A DNA stretch of 64,000 nt, from contig OX352765.1 of NCBI GenBank assembly GCA_947095585.1, positions 78,661,976 through 78,725,975 of the forward strand, read 5' to 3'. A program made the translations under genes and the position numbers. This DNA comes from Nephrocerus scutellatus (lineage: Eukaryota > Arthropoda > Insecta > Diptera > Pipunculidae). Positions 33,561 to 45,289 of this stretch are shown one piece after another; the first letter of the stretch is position 1, and each line of letters opens with the position of its first letter. The notes beneath the pieces were generated by a model. It searched no databases, was not told the DNA's origin, and saw only the letters and a program-made list of their open reading frames with translations.

Positions 33561-33689
33561 TAAAAAGAACTGAACAGAAAAGAACCATAGGAATAAATAC
33601 ACAAACAAAGTAAATTCATCAATGAAAGAACTATTAGTTATACGAATATTAAAAGAACTATAAATAAGAATAATTTATTTTAGAAAAGA

Positions 33690-35095
33690 GAATCTATTCT
33701 TAAGAGTTTGTATTTGTGTCCTGCGTGTATGGTCCTTGTATTATATTCTATGACACAATTGTTCCTTTCCAATCTGATCCCACGATAGCACTCTGTATGT
33801 AAACAAACATTACGTTCTACGAAAAAAAATTTAATTTAAAAAAAAAAACCCCAACCTATCTACAACAGAAAAAGGACAAATCAACTGCTAATCGATTTGG
33901 AAAATTGCTTGTATCCGGCCGTCCGATGCAGCAGCTTGCGATGGTGGTTAACTTACCTAAGCAATTTACGTGTTCACATGAAGGAATATAAGGAAAATAG
34001 ACGTAGTGTGTCATGCAAACATGCATAATTGCTCATGCAATGCTCACAAATACACCACCCAATATTAACAGAACAACAACAAAGGAAAAAAAAAACATGA
34101 AAAAGGACTGAGGCTATTATTTGTCCATCGCAAAAGGACAGCTGAACATGTCTCCCGCTTGCATAAACAGAAGAAAATAAATCGTCCTTTTTCTTTTCAA
34201 TTGAATTTTCAATTCATCTTAAAATTGATCTTATTTAACCAACAGAATACACATATCATGATTGTTGCAACAAAGGAGTACCAACACACACATGTACTAC
34301 TTCTTAGTTTTTTACGATTTCCTATTTCATTCATGACAACAACAAGAAGCAGAAAACATCGAATCGAATCTGTTTTTCCAACAAAACCGGACATTTCTAA
34401 AGATATGTTTCGCAAACATAAGTCCTTTTCTAAAAGGGAAAACTGGGCAACAGGAAAAGTTGATCCTTCGACAAAAAATTTCACAGAGTTTGTTGTGCAG
34501 AAAAAGAAGGGAATTACCTACAACAGTGTCCTTTTATGCTACTCGTATATCTCGTATATAGTTGTGTAGTTTACTAGGGCCAGACATATCCTTTGTAGAA
34601 TTTTTTTTTTGTCTTCAGCGTTCTGTACCTCAATTGCAAATTGACTCTTAAGACGTGCAATTTTTTTTATCTATCGGTGTTTACTCTTCATCGATTAGTG
34701 TATTCCTTTTCCATATTAAGTGAATGTATTTGACCAGTCGGTCCTTTATTGTCGCTACCTATGGATGTGAAATTTATTTTAAAAGGTAATAGTGTCCTTT
34801 TAATACTTTGATGATTAATTTTTTATTCTTTAAATAAGATTCTTCGTCTCCAAGGATATGTAGTTTTATTGGGAATTTAACAAATGGTTTTTCATATTTA
34901 AATTTAAATGCCATTTAAGATAAAATTTTTGGAAAATAGTTATTTAACAGACTAACCTAAACAGATATAGATGCATTATAGTAAGAACATTCCTAGGCTA
35001 ATAACCTTGCTCGAAAAAAAATTATGTTTCGGAACTATCTACTCTCGAAAGGCTTAGAACTATTACCGATTGTGGAGCCAAAAAAAAAATTAAAA
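33690..35095. other. Unassigned non-coding stretch
   Basis: AT-rich DNA with no recognised gene or mobile element. A 136-codon plus-strand frame (34159-34569) lacks domains, is compositionally ordinary for AT-rich sequence and overlaps an antisense frame, so I do not call it. Confidence 0.45.
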
Positions 35096-35096
35096 A

Positions 35097-35360
35097 CTAA
35101 AGGGTTTTTTGCTTAGACAGATCTTACTGAAAGGTTAAATGTCAAACAAGCTATCATACTGCCCTCAGTGCTGGACATTTATTAGGCAACTTATCATGAA
35201 TAGACTCACGCTTGAACAACGCTACCGAATTATCCAAATTTGCTTTGAAAACAGTTGTCGATTCGTCCAACTTACAGACAGACGGCTTTGTGATTTTAGC
35301 GATGACGCTAATTTTTGGCTTAACGGGTTTGTTAATTGCGATCCCGAAGGGCGAAGCTAA
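35097..35360 (+). mobile_element. M1 mariner copy c, 5' end and transposase N-terminus
   Basis: The left terminus AAAGGGTTTTTTGCTTAGAC starts at about 35100. A leader shared with 13.7 and 47.2 kb follows, then an ATG with MNRLTLEQRYRIIQICFENS (from 35197). This is the helix-turn-helix DNA-binding start of the transposase. The match is lost near 35360, where a CGTG-rich array begins after a short gap. The other half lies at 35.94-36.43 kb. Confidence 0.85.
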
Positions 35361-35489
35361 TAATCAGAGGACAAGGAAAATTTTTCTAGCGTACGTGTGT
35401 GGGTTTGTCGGTTTGTAATCGCGTATATCGCGACATCTACCAGTCAGAATTTGATGGGACTTGTTTATAAAACAATTGGTAAGCGCTAG

Positions 35490-35750
35490 GCTTGCGATGA
35501 CGTGAGGCGTGTCACGTGTTGCGCGTCGCGTGTGGCGCGTGTGATTTTTCTTTTTTAAGAAACTTATTTTAAATCTTGGCTTGCGATGACGTGACACATG
35601 TCTCGCGTCGCGTGTGGCGCGTGTAAATTTTTATTTTTTTTTAAATACCAGTTTTAAAACTTTGCTTGCTATGACGTGACGCGTGTCACGTGTCGCGTGT
35701 AATTTTTTTTTATAAATACTTGTTTTAAAACAATTGTTAAGCGCTCAGCG
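35490..35750. repeat. Three-copy CGTG-rich repeat inside M1, 84-89 bp
   Basis: Copies start at cttgcgatgacgtgaggcgt (35491), cttgcgatgacgtgacacat (35580) and cttgctatgacgtgacgcgt (35664). Each has a GC-rich head of repeated cgtg/cgcg words and an AT-rich tail. The array is bounded by aacaattggtaagcgct (left) and aacaattgttaagcgctcag (right). It sits between the two halves of an M1 copy. Confidence 0.88.
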
Positions 35751-35939
35751 ATGGTGTAATTTTGAGTTTTTTTTTATTCATAGGGGTTAGGAGAAAAAAA
35801 ATGTTTTTTATTTTTTTTTATTTAAGTAAAATCCTTTCAGCCTAAAGACTGAATTACAATTATCCATATGGTGAGCTGAGAAGCTCGCTTTACTATCTTA
35901 ATAAGTGAGACCAAATCACAAGAGATCCTACAAACTCCA

Positions 35940-36430
35940 TTGCAGTCACGGCGTTTACCCGCTGCTGGGATCATCGGACCGTATTCTTTCGAACTTGAAG
36001 CCGGAGTTCGCGTTACAGTCAATGGAGGTCTTACGCGCACCATAATCAACGATTTATTGTTTGAAAATATGGATGACATTGATACGGACGACAAGATGAG
36101 GTTTCAACAGGATGGTGCTATGTGCCATACGGCGACGGCAACCATCGATTATACTATTATTATAAAATCAAAATTTGGCTATAAGTTGAGTTCGAGAACC
36201 AGACCTGTCCAATTCACACCCTTCGATTATTTCCTCTGGATCTACTTGAAGTCACTAGCTTATGCTGATAAACAAAAATTGTTCGTGTTATTTCTGATAT
36301 AGCGCCAGCAGTTTTCGAGTTCGACGCCCAGAATTCGCTTCGTCAAGAACAGCTGCGATGGTCAAATACCCGAAATCATTTTCATATGTAAATGACATGA
36401 ATTGATCTTTCAAATGAGTAAAACTATTTG
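35940..36430 (+). mobile_element. M1 mariner copy c, transposase catalytic and C-terminal part
   Basis: The frame 35940-36302 carries GIIGPYSFELEAGVRVTVNG, NDLLFENMDDID and RFQQDGAMCHTATATIDY. The last has the second catalytic Asp. TPFDYFLWIYLKSLAYADK follows with the third. Thirty-seven residues separate these two Asps here. However, the block NWPxxSCDL seen in copy a is lost in this copy, so the ancestral spacing was longer. After a stop, RFVKNSCDGQIPEIIF matches the C-terminus at 45.4 kb. The transposase would cut and rejoin DNA at the inverted ends; this copy cannot. Confidence 0.85.
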
Positions 36431-36449
36431 TTTAAATTTCTCAAAATCA

Positions 36450-36612
36450 AATTATCGCTAAATTTTGATTTCAATAAGTCGTTGGTTGTCGATCTCGTCC
36501 GGATCAATGTCATCCGTATTTTCAAACAAAAAAATCATGGATCTTTGAACGATCTCCATTAGCTGTATCGCCAACTTCGGCCTAACTTTTGAAGAAATAA
36601 GATTCGATGCCA
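36450..36612 (-). mobile_element. M1 mariner fragment in opposite orientation
   Basis: On the plus strand this reads like the antisense segment of copies a (9.45-9.62 kb) and d (45.65-45.83 kb). Shared words include gtccggatcaatgtcatcc and ttttgaagaaataagat. Placed directly after plus-strand copy c, it makes a tail-to-tail pair of fragments. Confidence 0.8.
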
Positions 36613-36639
36613 CCAGCGTGTAAACTTTCATTTACAGCG

Positions 36640-38290
36640 GCAATATTTTTTTTTGCTACCTTCCTCAAAAAATCTTTCGCTATCAATCCCGTCGTACCGG
36701 ACCCATTCTTTTTCAATAACTTACTTAACTTATCCAATGGCCCCCCTTTCTCTCTCAAATTAACAAATTCTCCCTTTCACAATTTCCTCAAATTTGGAAG
36801 ACCTCTTTCATAACCCCGATACTCAAAAAATGATCAAAGTAATGATGTAACTAATTATCGTCCCATTGCTAAACTTTTTCTCATATACCAAAACTCTTCG
36901 AAAGTATTTTATACGAAACCATAAGCTTCCATTGTAAGTCTCTTATCTTTCCGAGCCAGCACGGCTTTTTTAACCAACCACCCTTTCCTCGTTAAATTCG
37001 TGTCGTTCGCCCTTACAGCCTTAGAGAGTAGCAACAAAGTCGACGTTGTTGCAACTGATTTCAGTAAGGCTTTTGATAAGAGATCTCATCAAGTAAATGG
37101 CTCTGAACCCATATTTTTAAAATGGGTATCTTTTTATCTAGAAAACCGTATTTATAAGTGTCTGCTTGTGGTCCGTCATCTCAACCACATTCATGACAAC
37201 CTCTAGTGTACCACAAGGCAGCCATCTGAGTCCCATCCTCTTCATTCTAACTATTAATGATCTTGATAGGGTCATCAAAAACTCTATGCTGACGATTCCA
37301 AATTTTTCAAACCAATTTCCACAAGACTCTTGTCTCCTTCAACAAGACTTAGATAGTTTTTTGGTTAGGTCCCTCAAAAATTGCTTAGAGCTCAATATCA
37401 CCAAATGCCAATCTATTACCTTATCACGTAAGTGCAACAAGCCCCCTCCTAGACGTTACCGTCTCCACGGCCAACCCATATCTCGCGTGCAATCTTTTCG
37501 TGACCTCGGCATATTGTACGACTCGGAGCTAAATTTCCGTTCCTATATTGATGAAATAATTATTAAGGCCAACTCATCACTTGGCTTTATCAAACAGTGA
37601 TCCAAAGAATTTTCCAACCCTTTTGTCCGTCCCCTCCTCGAGTACGCTAGTCAAACATGGTCCCTCTATCATTAAATGCATGTGTTTAGAATCGTTTCGT
37701 CATCGTTTTCTTCGATTTGCTCTTCGGGGCTTACTTTGGGACAATCACCTTATCCTGCCCCCATACCAAGACCGCCTAAACCTCATAAACTTAAAAAGAC
37801 TTGAGGAACGCATAGACACTGCTGACATTCTTTTCATACATCGTCTCCTCCTAGGCTCGGTCGACTGCGCGTCTTTATATAACTCAATTTCTTTTAACAC
37901 TAACCCCCGTAATCTACGTTGCCCACTTCTTTTCTATCTACCGACACACTGCACCATGTATGGCTCTAACGAACCAGTCTCCCAAAAGGTTACCTTAAAC
38001 CTCAATGGCCTTAAACCCGATTTACTCCACCATTCCCCCTAACTTTAAGTGTTGTTTTATGTCTTAGTTATGAGTTAATGCTATTAGTTTTAGTATTAGC
38101 TTGTAACTAATTTCCTGTATGCTGCGAAATGTTAACTTAAACCTCACTGTTTTCGATTATAACCGCAGCACTCCCTGCCTTAATCTCGATCTCCTCCCCA
38201 TTCCCTCTTACTTTAAGTGTTTGTATGTCTTAGCTTTAAGTTAATGCTATTACCTTGTAATAAGCCGAATAAATGGGGGCTATTTGCCCC
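36640..38290 (+). mobile_element. LINE-D, RT to 3' end with hairpin terminus
   Basis: A plus-strand Jockey/CR1-like LINE 3' half read in several shifted frames. In order: a pre-RT linker (36607-36813), NYRPIAKL (36850-36875), VDVVATDFSKAFDKRSHQ (37040-37095), SSVPQGSHLSPILFILTIND (37205-37265), then YADDSKFFK in a shifted frame (about 37288-37315). Beyond that come NITKCQSITLSRKCNK, RDLGILYDSELNFRSYID and SSLGFIKQ (to 37600), and the C-terminal part FRHRFLRFALRGL and LPPYQDRLNLINL (37581-38042). The 3' UTR has a repeated cttactttaagtgtt motif and ends in a stem-loop GGGGGCTATTTGCCCCC followed by accaaaac. The catalytic YADD is preserved but out of frame, so frameshifts rather than catalytic loss inactivate it. 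Confidence 0.9.
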
Positions 38291-38314
38291 CACCAAAACT
38301 TAAAAATATTGTAG

Positions 38315-38790
38315 TGTTATCTGGAGTCCTCATACGCTAGTTGGTTCCTCGCGTTTTGAGAAAACTCAGAGTAATTTTTCCCTTTTTGCTCTCAGACATA
38401 CTTCATTTAACTCTTTTCATCTTCCACCTTATGTAACAAGATGATGCCCTCTTATAGATCTTCAATATTTAAGCCTTTGTCGTGAAATTCAATCTGTAGA
38501 CTACAGATCCGCGACCTTCTATGCGGTACTGAGGACTGCGGTAATATTCTTTTTCAGTTAATGCTTTATGCTCCTGAACGTAGTTTAAGAAATATGAGCT
38601 CATTATATTTAGGACTTCATAATCATGTTATGGTGAGTGTGATTCACTTCACCGATCTGCTTCTACTTTTATTAAATATTATAATTTATTTGATAATAGG
38701 TAAATGAATTTGCTTTCTATATCCCAATGTTATTTTTATATTATATTATATATTAAGGCGTTTCTGTTGATGTCGCTTATCGTAGAATAA
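38315..38790 (+). mobile_element. LINE C-terminus fragment with AATAAA-rich tail
   Basis: Broken frames carry SRVLRKLRVIF-like text then FHLPPYV, CRLLDLQ, REIQSVDY, GTEDCGN, LYAPERSLR and YYNLFDNR. This is the C-terminal end of a Jockey/CR1-like polyprotein. The element closes with gcttatcgtagaataaataaaataaataaa. It differs from LINE-D, which lies immediately upstream on the same strand. Confidence 0.8.
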
Positions 38791-38807
38791 ATAAAATAAA
38801 TAAAAGT

Positions 38808-38845
38808 TTTTATCTAAGCAAAAAAAACACCCTTTAGGCAGAACC
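38808..38845 (-). mobile_element. M1 mariner terminal scrap
   Basis: The sequence tatctaagcaaaaaaaacac followed by cctttag matches the M1 5' terminus at 13.83 and 35.1 kb (inverted). It sits right after the tail of a LINE. Confidence 0.55.
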
Positions 38846-38849
38846 AACA

Positions 38850-41190
38850 AATGTCAATTTCAGTTATCTAAAACGAAGGTTGGACGACATCCATTTCTTG
38901 TAATTTACTTGGAGTTGTGCAATTAACATAAGGTTATCTTTTCATACCCCCCACATGCCACATCCCACATTAGTTCCTTAATTGATTTTGATGAATCAGT
39001 TCATCCATATTCATTTCCACATTGCCTTTTGAACAGCTCAGCCAGCAACCCAAGCGTTGCTCTCGAATCCTCATTACAATTCAGAAGCAAACATTCCTAC
39101 AGCAATCCAGTGCAATCATCAATATTAATGAGAGACGCTTGAGGCGGCGGCGCATTAAATTTTCTGCGTCCTAAGTGATTGATTTGTGATGAGAGAGCCA
39201 CCCAGAATTGGATGACGTCGTACGTCGTATATCATCATTGTCACGAAGTGTGCAAGTTAACAATTTCCATATTGTACCAAGAAACCACCACCACCAATCC
39301 AAGCAAGCAGCAAGTTACTGATCTTTGGATATCCAAGACGAATCTATTTCGATAACAAACTACGGTCGGGTAAATATTTACAAGGTACAGTGGCCGTTGG
39401 GTAGCGCAATTATCTTCATCGGTCCGCATTAAATCCTAGTTCATTGCATAGCGGTAGGCAGTAGCATGATGTGATTTGTTCTTGTTCTTCATCCCGGCCA
39501 CTTGGCCAGACCGTTGTATTATTTATTTTATGTGCTCCTTGTTTCTTCCACTTGTGTGGCAGTCCAGGTCGATCGAGAAAGCAGCCAGCCAGCACCAACA
39601 ACAAACGCCCGATAGATACCTTATTGACTTAATCCAGGGATTCACACCTTGAGGTAATACGAGGACGAGTACGAGTACGAGTACTCGCATACATACGATG
39701 ATCATGATGGTGGCACATTTAATTTACACCTTGAATTCCCGGACACCACGACTAGATGGGTTGGACATTTGTACATAACATCAGGTGCTAACAATGCAGA
39801 TATTTTTTTGTTTTCCTTGGAGCCCCTGCTGCTGTTCATGCTTCTCGCTTGTCCGTTTGTTGGTGGTACAGTGCTTTCGGACGATTCACAAGTCGACTTT
39901 TCAGTATATATGTAGCTGTTCGCAGCATAAACGAGTGTATCTGTTCTGTGGAACCTGCTTAGTAGGTTCAAAATAAAACGAAAAATACTGAAAGAAATAA
40001 AATAAAAAGAATTTTGTCCGAATGATAAACGCGCGCGCACGGCACAAGCTAATAGCCAGTGTAAACACGGTGGCTTTTGACATTAGACCAGAAACATAAA
40101 TGAAGAACAGGAGAGGCCATGAACCGCATGCAGTTGAACTTGCGACGAGCGAGCGAGTTTTAGTAAAAAAACAAACGCACGCGACACACAAACTTGAGTC
40201 ACTTTCTCATCCGAAGTGCAATAGAATTTTTTATGCCTGAGTACTAAAGATACAACAGGTAACCACTGTCATTTGTCACCTTTGCTTTGCTTTGGAAATG
40301 TTCACCGGATTACGAACATCCATGTTACTCGTGTTTGCTTCTTATCTAGATACATGCCCTGGAAAAAAGGGTTAACCACAAACATTCGTCAAAGATCTTT
40401 TTTACGTGTTCCCCGACCGAACAATCCAACTGAATTCATTAATTCTTACGAACTACCTATGTCAAGCGGTGAGATTTTACCTTTTTGATTAAAAAGTCGA
40501 GCCAATAAAGAACAGTTGTCAAGATTATTACAATTCACATGAAATCATACGGATTGGATTGGATTTGATTGGATTGGGTTTGGTTGGTTGGTTCGATTTC
40601 GCGTTCACTCAAATCAGAAACCAAAAGACGCATGACATAACAAACCACCGGATTTATGGGTGTTACCTGGTGTGCCACTTATTTACTTTAACTACCTGCC
40701 CACCTACCTAATATCATTAATCATGCGCAAATCAATCAGAAGTCTCAACTGAAGTGTGACTGTTTGGGGTTTGACTCACTCAATTCATTACAGATATATG
40801 TTAATTTTATTAAATTAGAATCTGTGCACTGAGTGGAAATTATGCAACCAGCAATAAATTTGCTAATAAATTTTGCAAGCCCATGTAGCTGGAAGGAGGG
40901 AGGCCATTATGGTTTCGTATATTAGACAAGTCAAATGACAAAAGTTCCTTGATCTAATCGTTTTATAGAAACAACACCACCTTAAAATAGGTTATGCATA
41001 TGGTGTCTAAATTCCAACTATAAGATTTGTAATCTGGATCATGTTATTCCTCATTCCATCAATCTTGGAATTACTTGTATTACATGTAACTGAAAGAAAC
41101 AATGTTTGTGTCGTTTCGAAGGAGAAGAAGGAGATTTCAAATGGATATCACTGATGATACTTTTACTTTAAAGTGAGGCAAAATCAAAGA
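38850..41190. other. Unassigned non-coding stretch
   Basis: No gene, array or recognised mobile element over about 2.3 kb. Short repeats occur at about 39660-39690 (GAGTAC type) and 40555-40600 (GGATT type). Confidence 0.45.
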
Positions 41191-41194
41191 GGAT

Positions 41195-41945
41195 ATATCT
41201 GAGGTCAAAAGGTTAAAAGTCTTTAACAAGATACAGTTTACGAAGGATAGACCAAACCCTCTTTATAATAAGATTGATATGCGCATTCCAGAAAAGAGTT
41301 TTTTCAATAAAGAAACCTAAGCAACCTTAGGAGATTAGGGTACAAGTTGATTATTAACCAAAATTGGATCAAGTGATAAATTTGTGGGATGGGGATAGAC
41401 GGCTATAGCTTGAGTTTTTGCAGGGTTAATGACACGCTGATTGGAATAGCCCAGCCAGAGATCAACCTGATATATTGATTAATCTTAGAGACACAATTGG
41501 AGATGTTGGTAAGGGAAGCAGATTGAAGAATTTGAACATGGTCCGAAAAGGGGTAAGTAACAGAAATCGAGGGAAGATCGTTAATGAAGAGACTAAATAA
41601 AATGGGACCAAGAATAGATCCTTGAGGGACACCTCTGGAAAGAGGCAATATGGACGAACATCTGTCCCCTATAATAATTCTCTGTGATCTTTTATTCAAA
41701 TATGACTCAATTAGTTTGGCTGCAGAGCTGTTAATGTTGTTAATGAGTATGGCCAATAATAAGTTATGATTAATGTAATCAAAAGCCTTGCTAAAGTCGA
41801 GAAGTATCAAGATAGTGTTAACATTTTTGATTTATATTATCGCGAGCAGTTTCAGTGATTTCAAGGACAGTTGAAGTAGTATAGTGATAATTCCTAAAGC
41901 CACTCTCTTTAGTGTAAAGAAGGTCATCTTTGCAACAAAAGTTTG
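41195..41945 (-). mobile_element. LINE-J fragment, RT palm to thumb
   Basis: The minus-strand frame 41403-41810 contains MILLDFSKAFDYINHNLLLA, RGVPQGSILGPILFSLFIND and TYPFSDHVQILQSASL. In the last, FSDH stands where F/YADD is expected, so a catalytic Asp has become His. Upstream of the frame is GFRNYHYTTSTVLEITET (about 41860-41915). Downstream, in a shifted frame, are NPAKTQAIAVY and a thumb running to about 41200. It is the same family as 59.4-62.05 kb (GFRKFYSTSSTITDNTEL). Confidence 0.88.
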
Positions 41946-41954
41946 CACTACCTC

Positions 41955-43250
41955 ATGAAGGGCAGTTTAAGTGGACCTGCCCTTTAGATATGCGTGTTGA
42001 GATATAGATGCTTGTGGGACTTCAAATCGTTGCCTGATTTGATGATCTAGAATGCGCTCCAGAGCATTTACCAAGAACAATGAGAAAGTGAGAGTCCTAA
42101 AATCCTTTGCTGATTCATGGCCTCTTCTGCCTTCTATTCGATTGAAAACCACCCGAACTTTTCTCCAGCTTCGGGGACATAGTTCAGTTGAAGACAGCTT
42201 CTAAAAATCTTCATTAACCAGGAAGTCGACAGCTCCAGTAACTTGTGTAGCATAATCGGCGGTATGCCATCCAGGCAAGGAGACTTGTAGGCCGAAAAAC
42301 TTCTTTGAGCCCAGGAGACACCTTTTCCTGGATTATGATGTTAACCACTACACCACAAGGGACAAGACGCTCAGCATGCATCCTCTTCAAATTATCTAAA
42401 CATTGATAACTGCTGGTGAGGAAGTGCGTATTGATTAGAAGATCCAGGGATTCTGCCGCAGATGCCGTCCAGTCACCGTCTGCTTTCTTGATGAAAGTCG
42501 GACAGGTGCTCCCTTTGGACAGTATCTTACAAGTTCTAGCAGAGTCCTTGGTGGTTTCGATTGATTGGCAGAAGTCCATGCAAGAGCGCCGCTTGGCTTC
42601 TTTATGTACCTTGGCCTTGTTGTACCTTCTTAGGCAGTCTTTGTTAGGCTGCTAGTATTTATTGGTATAGCAAATATTGAAGATACTCCTGAGTTTACTA
42701 AGGCTCCTTCTACCATGGAGGGTAAAGTTTTTTTGCTCCGACTGATTGGGCAAGAGACCTTTAGAGCGAGATTCATTGATTTCTTAAACGTTTCAATATT
42801 CTTGTCCAAATCCTCAGTCGAAGTTATCTTAATATTGGGTAATTTGCCTAATTTTGACTAGATAATGTTGCCGAATTTCATCCAGTTAGTTCTTTTGATA
42901 TTTCGATAAGTTTTGATCGGCTCCGTCTGGAAGTTTAGATCAAACCTTATTACTTATGGTCAGAATAGGAATTGACATTGGACACGGTCCAGTTATAAAC
43001 CCTAAAAAGTTTCTCACTATTGCCTCTTCCCAACTATTTAACTTCTCCGAATGATGCTCCAATTGTCCGTCGGGATTTCAGATTTTTGGAGCCTTAGACA
43101 TTGAAGGACTTTGACTTTGTCCACCTCTAGCTTTGGCAACCAAATTCGTGCCCTGGGTCTTCTAGGGATTTTCTTGGCCGTGATTAGCTTGAACTTCATG
43201 CATCACTTATCTTAGCGAAGGACTTTCCAAGAAAGTCCAAAGACGGCTGG
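41955..43250 (-). mobile_element. LINE-A fragment, endonuclease-RT linker and RT fingers
   Basis: In minus sense, 42720-42910 reads TNWMKFGNIIQSKLGKLPNI and ETFKKSMNLALKVSCPISRS, the region between endonuclease and RT. The frame 42214-42579 continues with SARTCKILSKGSTCPTFIKK and SLDLLINTHF. The frame 41967-42152 gives GRRGHESAKDFRTLTFSLFL, then ERILDHQIRQ and ISQHAYLKGRST, the RT fingers. The order is correct, but frames shift between parts. The fragment abuts the LINE-J fragment, with palm motifs supplied only by the latter, so the join is between two unrelated LINEs. Confidence 0.87.
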
Positions 43251-43339
43251 TCCTCGCACTACACGATCCTTAAGCCCCTAAGGACAACAGAGCAGCCAAA
43301 AGAGACTGCAACGGTAAGAAGGCGATCCATCACCAGTCG

Positions 43340-43475
43340 AAGAGATGGTAATACGGAGTGATGGAGTGATAGAGCGATGGAAAGATGGAGTGATGGAGAG
43401 GCGGAGAAACGGAGAGACGAGACTGAGATGGAGATGGTGACAGAGACGGAGACGAAGACGGAGCCAGAGCCGAGG
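43340..43475. repeat. Purine-rich GGAGAC/GGAGTGAT minisatellite
   Basis: Imperfect units such as gatggagtgatggag, ggagacg and gagacggag run for about 135 bases with almost only purines plus scattered c and t on this strand. Such tracts can adopt unusual structures. Confidence 0.75.
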
Positions 43476-43788
43476 TAGACACAGTCCTTACTTACTTAAA
43501 GCTAGGTGGTCTGTTGTTACGTTCTGTGCCGTTGTTGTTGACAGCATAGACTGTACTTGCTATTACCAGTACTACAGTACTACTTTTGCCGCTTCCGCCT
43601 TAATGCTGACTCGCTTGTGGCAGCTCCGCGGGATCCGATAACACAAATATCAAGAAAACTCGACATAGAGTTTTGCATAAATCTTTCCAATATGCTGTTG
43701 ATAAAGTTGCATGACTAGGTGTTTCAGACAGCGAGATTGCTTGCATCATCCTGCACAGCAGCCAGACGTCGTTTTGTATAGTAATGGT

Positions 43789-44037
43789 AATATTTGGCGC
43801 AACAGATCGTTGCTGTCCTAAGCCTAGCTCTCGCGGCAATTTGTGTTTTATTTTTGCACACAGATGGTAGAGACCAAAAATTTAATGCTGTATCTGAAAG
43901 TTGTTGACAAGTTATTGTTTTCGGACGTTTAGCAGACATTCGTGAGAAGTGGGACAGTGAAACATACTTTTGGTGTTTTCTTGGATTCGAAACTCCGACC
44001 TCCTGCTCAGACGTCTAAGGCTAGAGACACGGCGCCC
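43789..44037 (-). mobile_element. tRNA-derived SINE, copy b
   Basis: The minus-strand head at 43981-44037 starts GGGCGCCGTGTCTCTAG, includes TCTGAGCAGGAGGTCGGAG and then TTTCGAATCC, so both pol III boxes are recognisable with small deletions. The body of about 190 bases shares CACCAAAAGTATG, TGTCTGCTAAACGTCCG, TTGCGCCAAATATTACC and other blocks with the copies at 4.6 and 58.4 kb. It ends near 43789. Confidence 0.78.
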
Positions 44038-44039
44038 AC

Positions 44040-45288
44040 TCTGCTCGCTCTGCATAGCTCATCTCATTCTCGGTTGTGATATATAAGTCTTTTTAATCAA
44101 TGAGAAGGTTTTTGAGTATCGAGTAAACATAGGCTGAAGAATAGAAAACCAGCAACAAAGATCCGAACTTTTTGCTCAACTTTTGTGTAATTTTTTTTTT
44201 ACCCTCGCAAATCCTTGCAGGTAATAAAATGCCAAAAACATACCGCAATAACAGTAGCAGTTGCCATAAAAAGAATCTGAATGTTTCTTTATTTCCAGAA
44301 TACTAAACAAACTCAATGAACATACCTGCTTTACCAATGCATGGAGCATACAAATGTTACCCTGTTCCAATTTTTTATACTGTATCCTTTTTGTGTGAAT
44401 GTTTTTTTTTAATTTTATATCCCACACTATACCATGCGTTTTTCTGGAACACATTCGGAAAATTAATCCATTGAATTAATTTCACGAGAAGCATCCATAT
44501 CCTGTTGATTCAGTCGAAATGAGAAAATCATACGCAATCAGGATAACCTTTTTTCGTGTTGGTAGATTTTCTTTACATTCTTCACCTACTTCTTACCTTG
44601 CATTGTGTCCTTTTTTTTGCAAAATTCTCGCACATACCTTGCTCCTGTTTGGTTTTGTCAAAAACACGACAATAGAGTTTTTTTTTGTGGTTTTTTTTTC
44701 TTCTGAAAAATATTTCCAAATTCAATTTATTCGAATGTGCGAGTCCTTTGCAAGCGAAAAGTAAACAGAAAGGATAACCATATGATGTGAGTTGTGTTTG
44801 ATTTGGTTATTTTTTCTTTGTCAGACAATCTTGATGTCGAAGGTTGTGTAATAGAAATGAGATGTAATCAAAAAGGATGTGGTTTGTTACATCGGTTTCC
44901 CATGATTGAGATTGACTTTAGATGACCATCTGTTGGGTACAAAAGTTAGGAGATGTGAGTGCATGAGGGCGTGTGTGTATGTGGGAATGTCCTTGATGTT
45001 ATTTTAAACGATTTTTTTTATTTATTTTTTTTAAATACGTGAGCACGGAACACAGGTATTCGGCTTCGGTTGATTAAGGATGAAAGTTGACTAACTTTGT
45101 ACCAAGAAATTCTAAAGGAGAATCGGTGAAAAAATCCAAACCGTATTTCCAAAGAAAATGCATTCATTATTTTTATGTTTGTAATCAATATGTTTGCCCA
45201 ACAGAGGATTAGACCTTTTACAACAGGTAACAGATTATTTTCCTGCTAAATTATTTGATGACAACACCCATTGAACATCTGTTTAATA
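44040..45288. other. Unassigned non-coding stretch
   Basis: No gene or mobile element was recognised. The sequence is AT-rich with several poly-T runs. Confidence 0.45.
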
Positions 45289-45289
45289 A

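Noticed and set aside
34159..34569. 136-codon plus-strand frame
   Set aside because: It has no domain, an AT-driven residue composition and an overlapping antisense frame, and it begins with no convincing promoter context.
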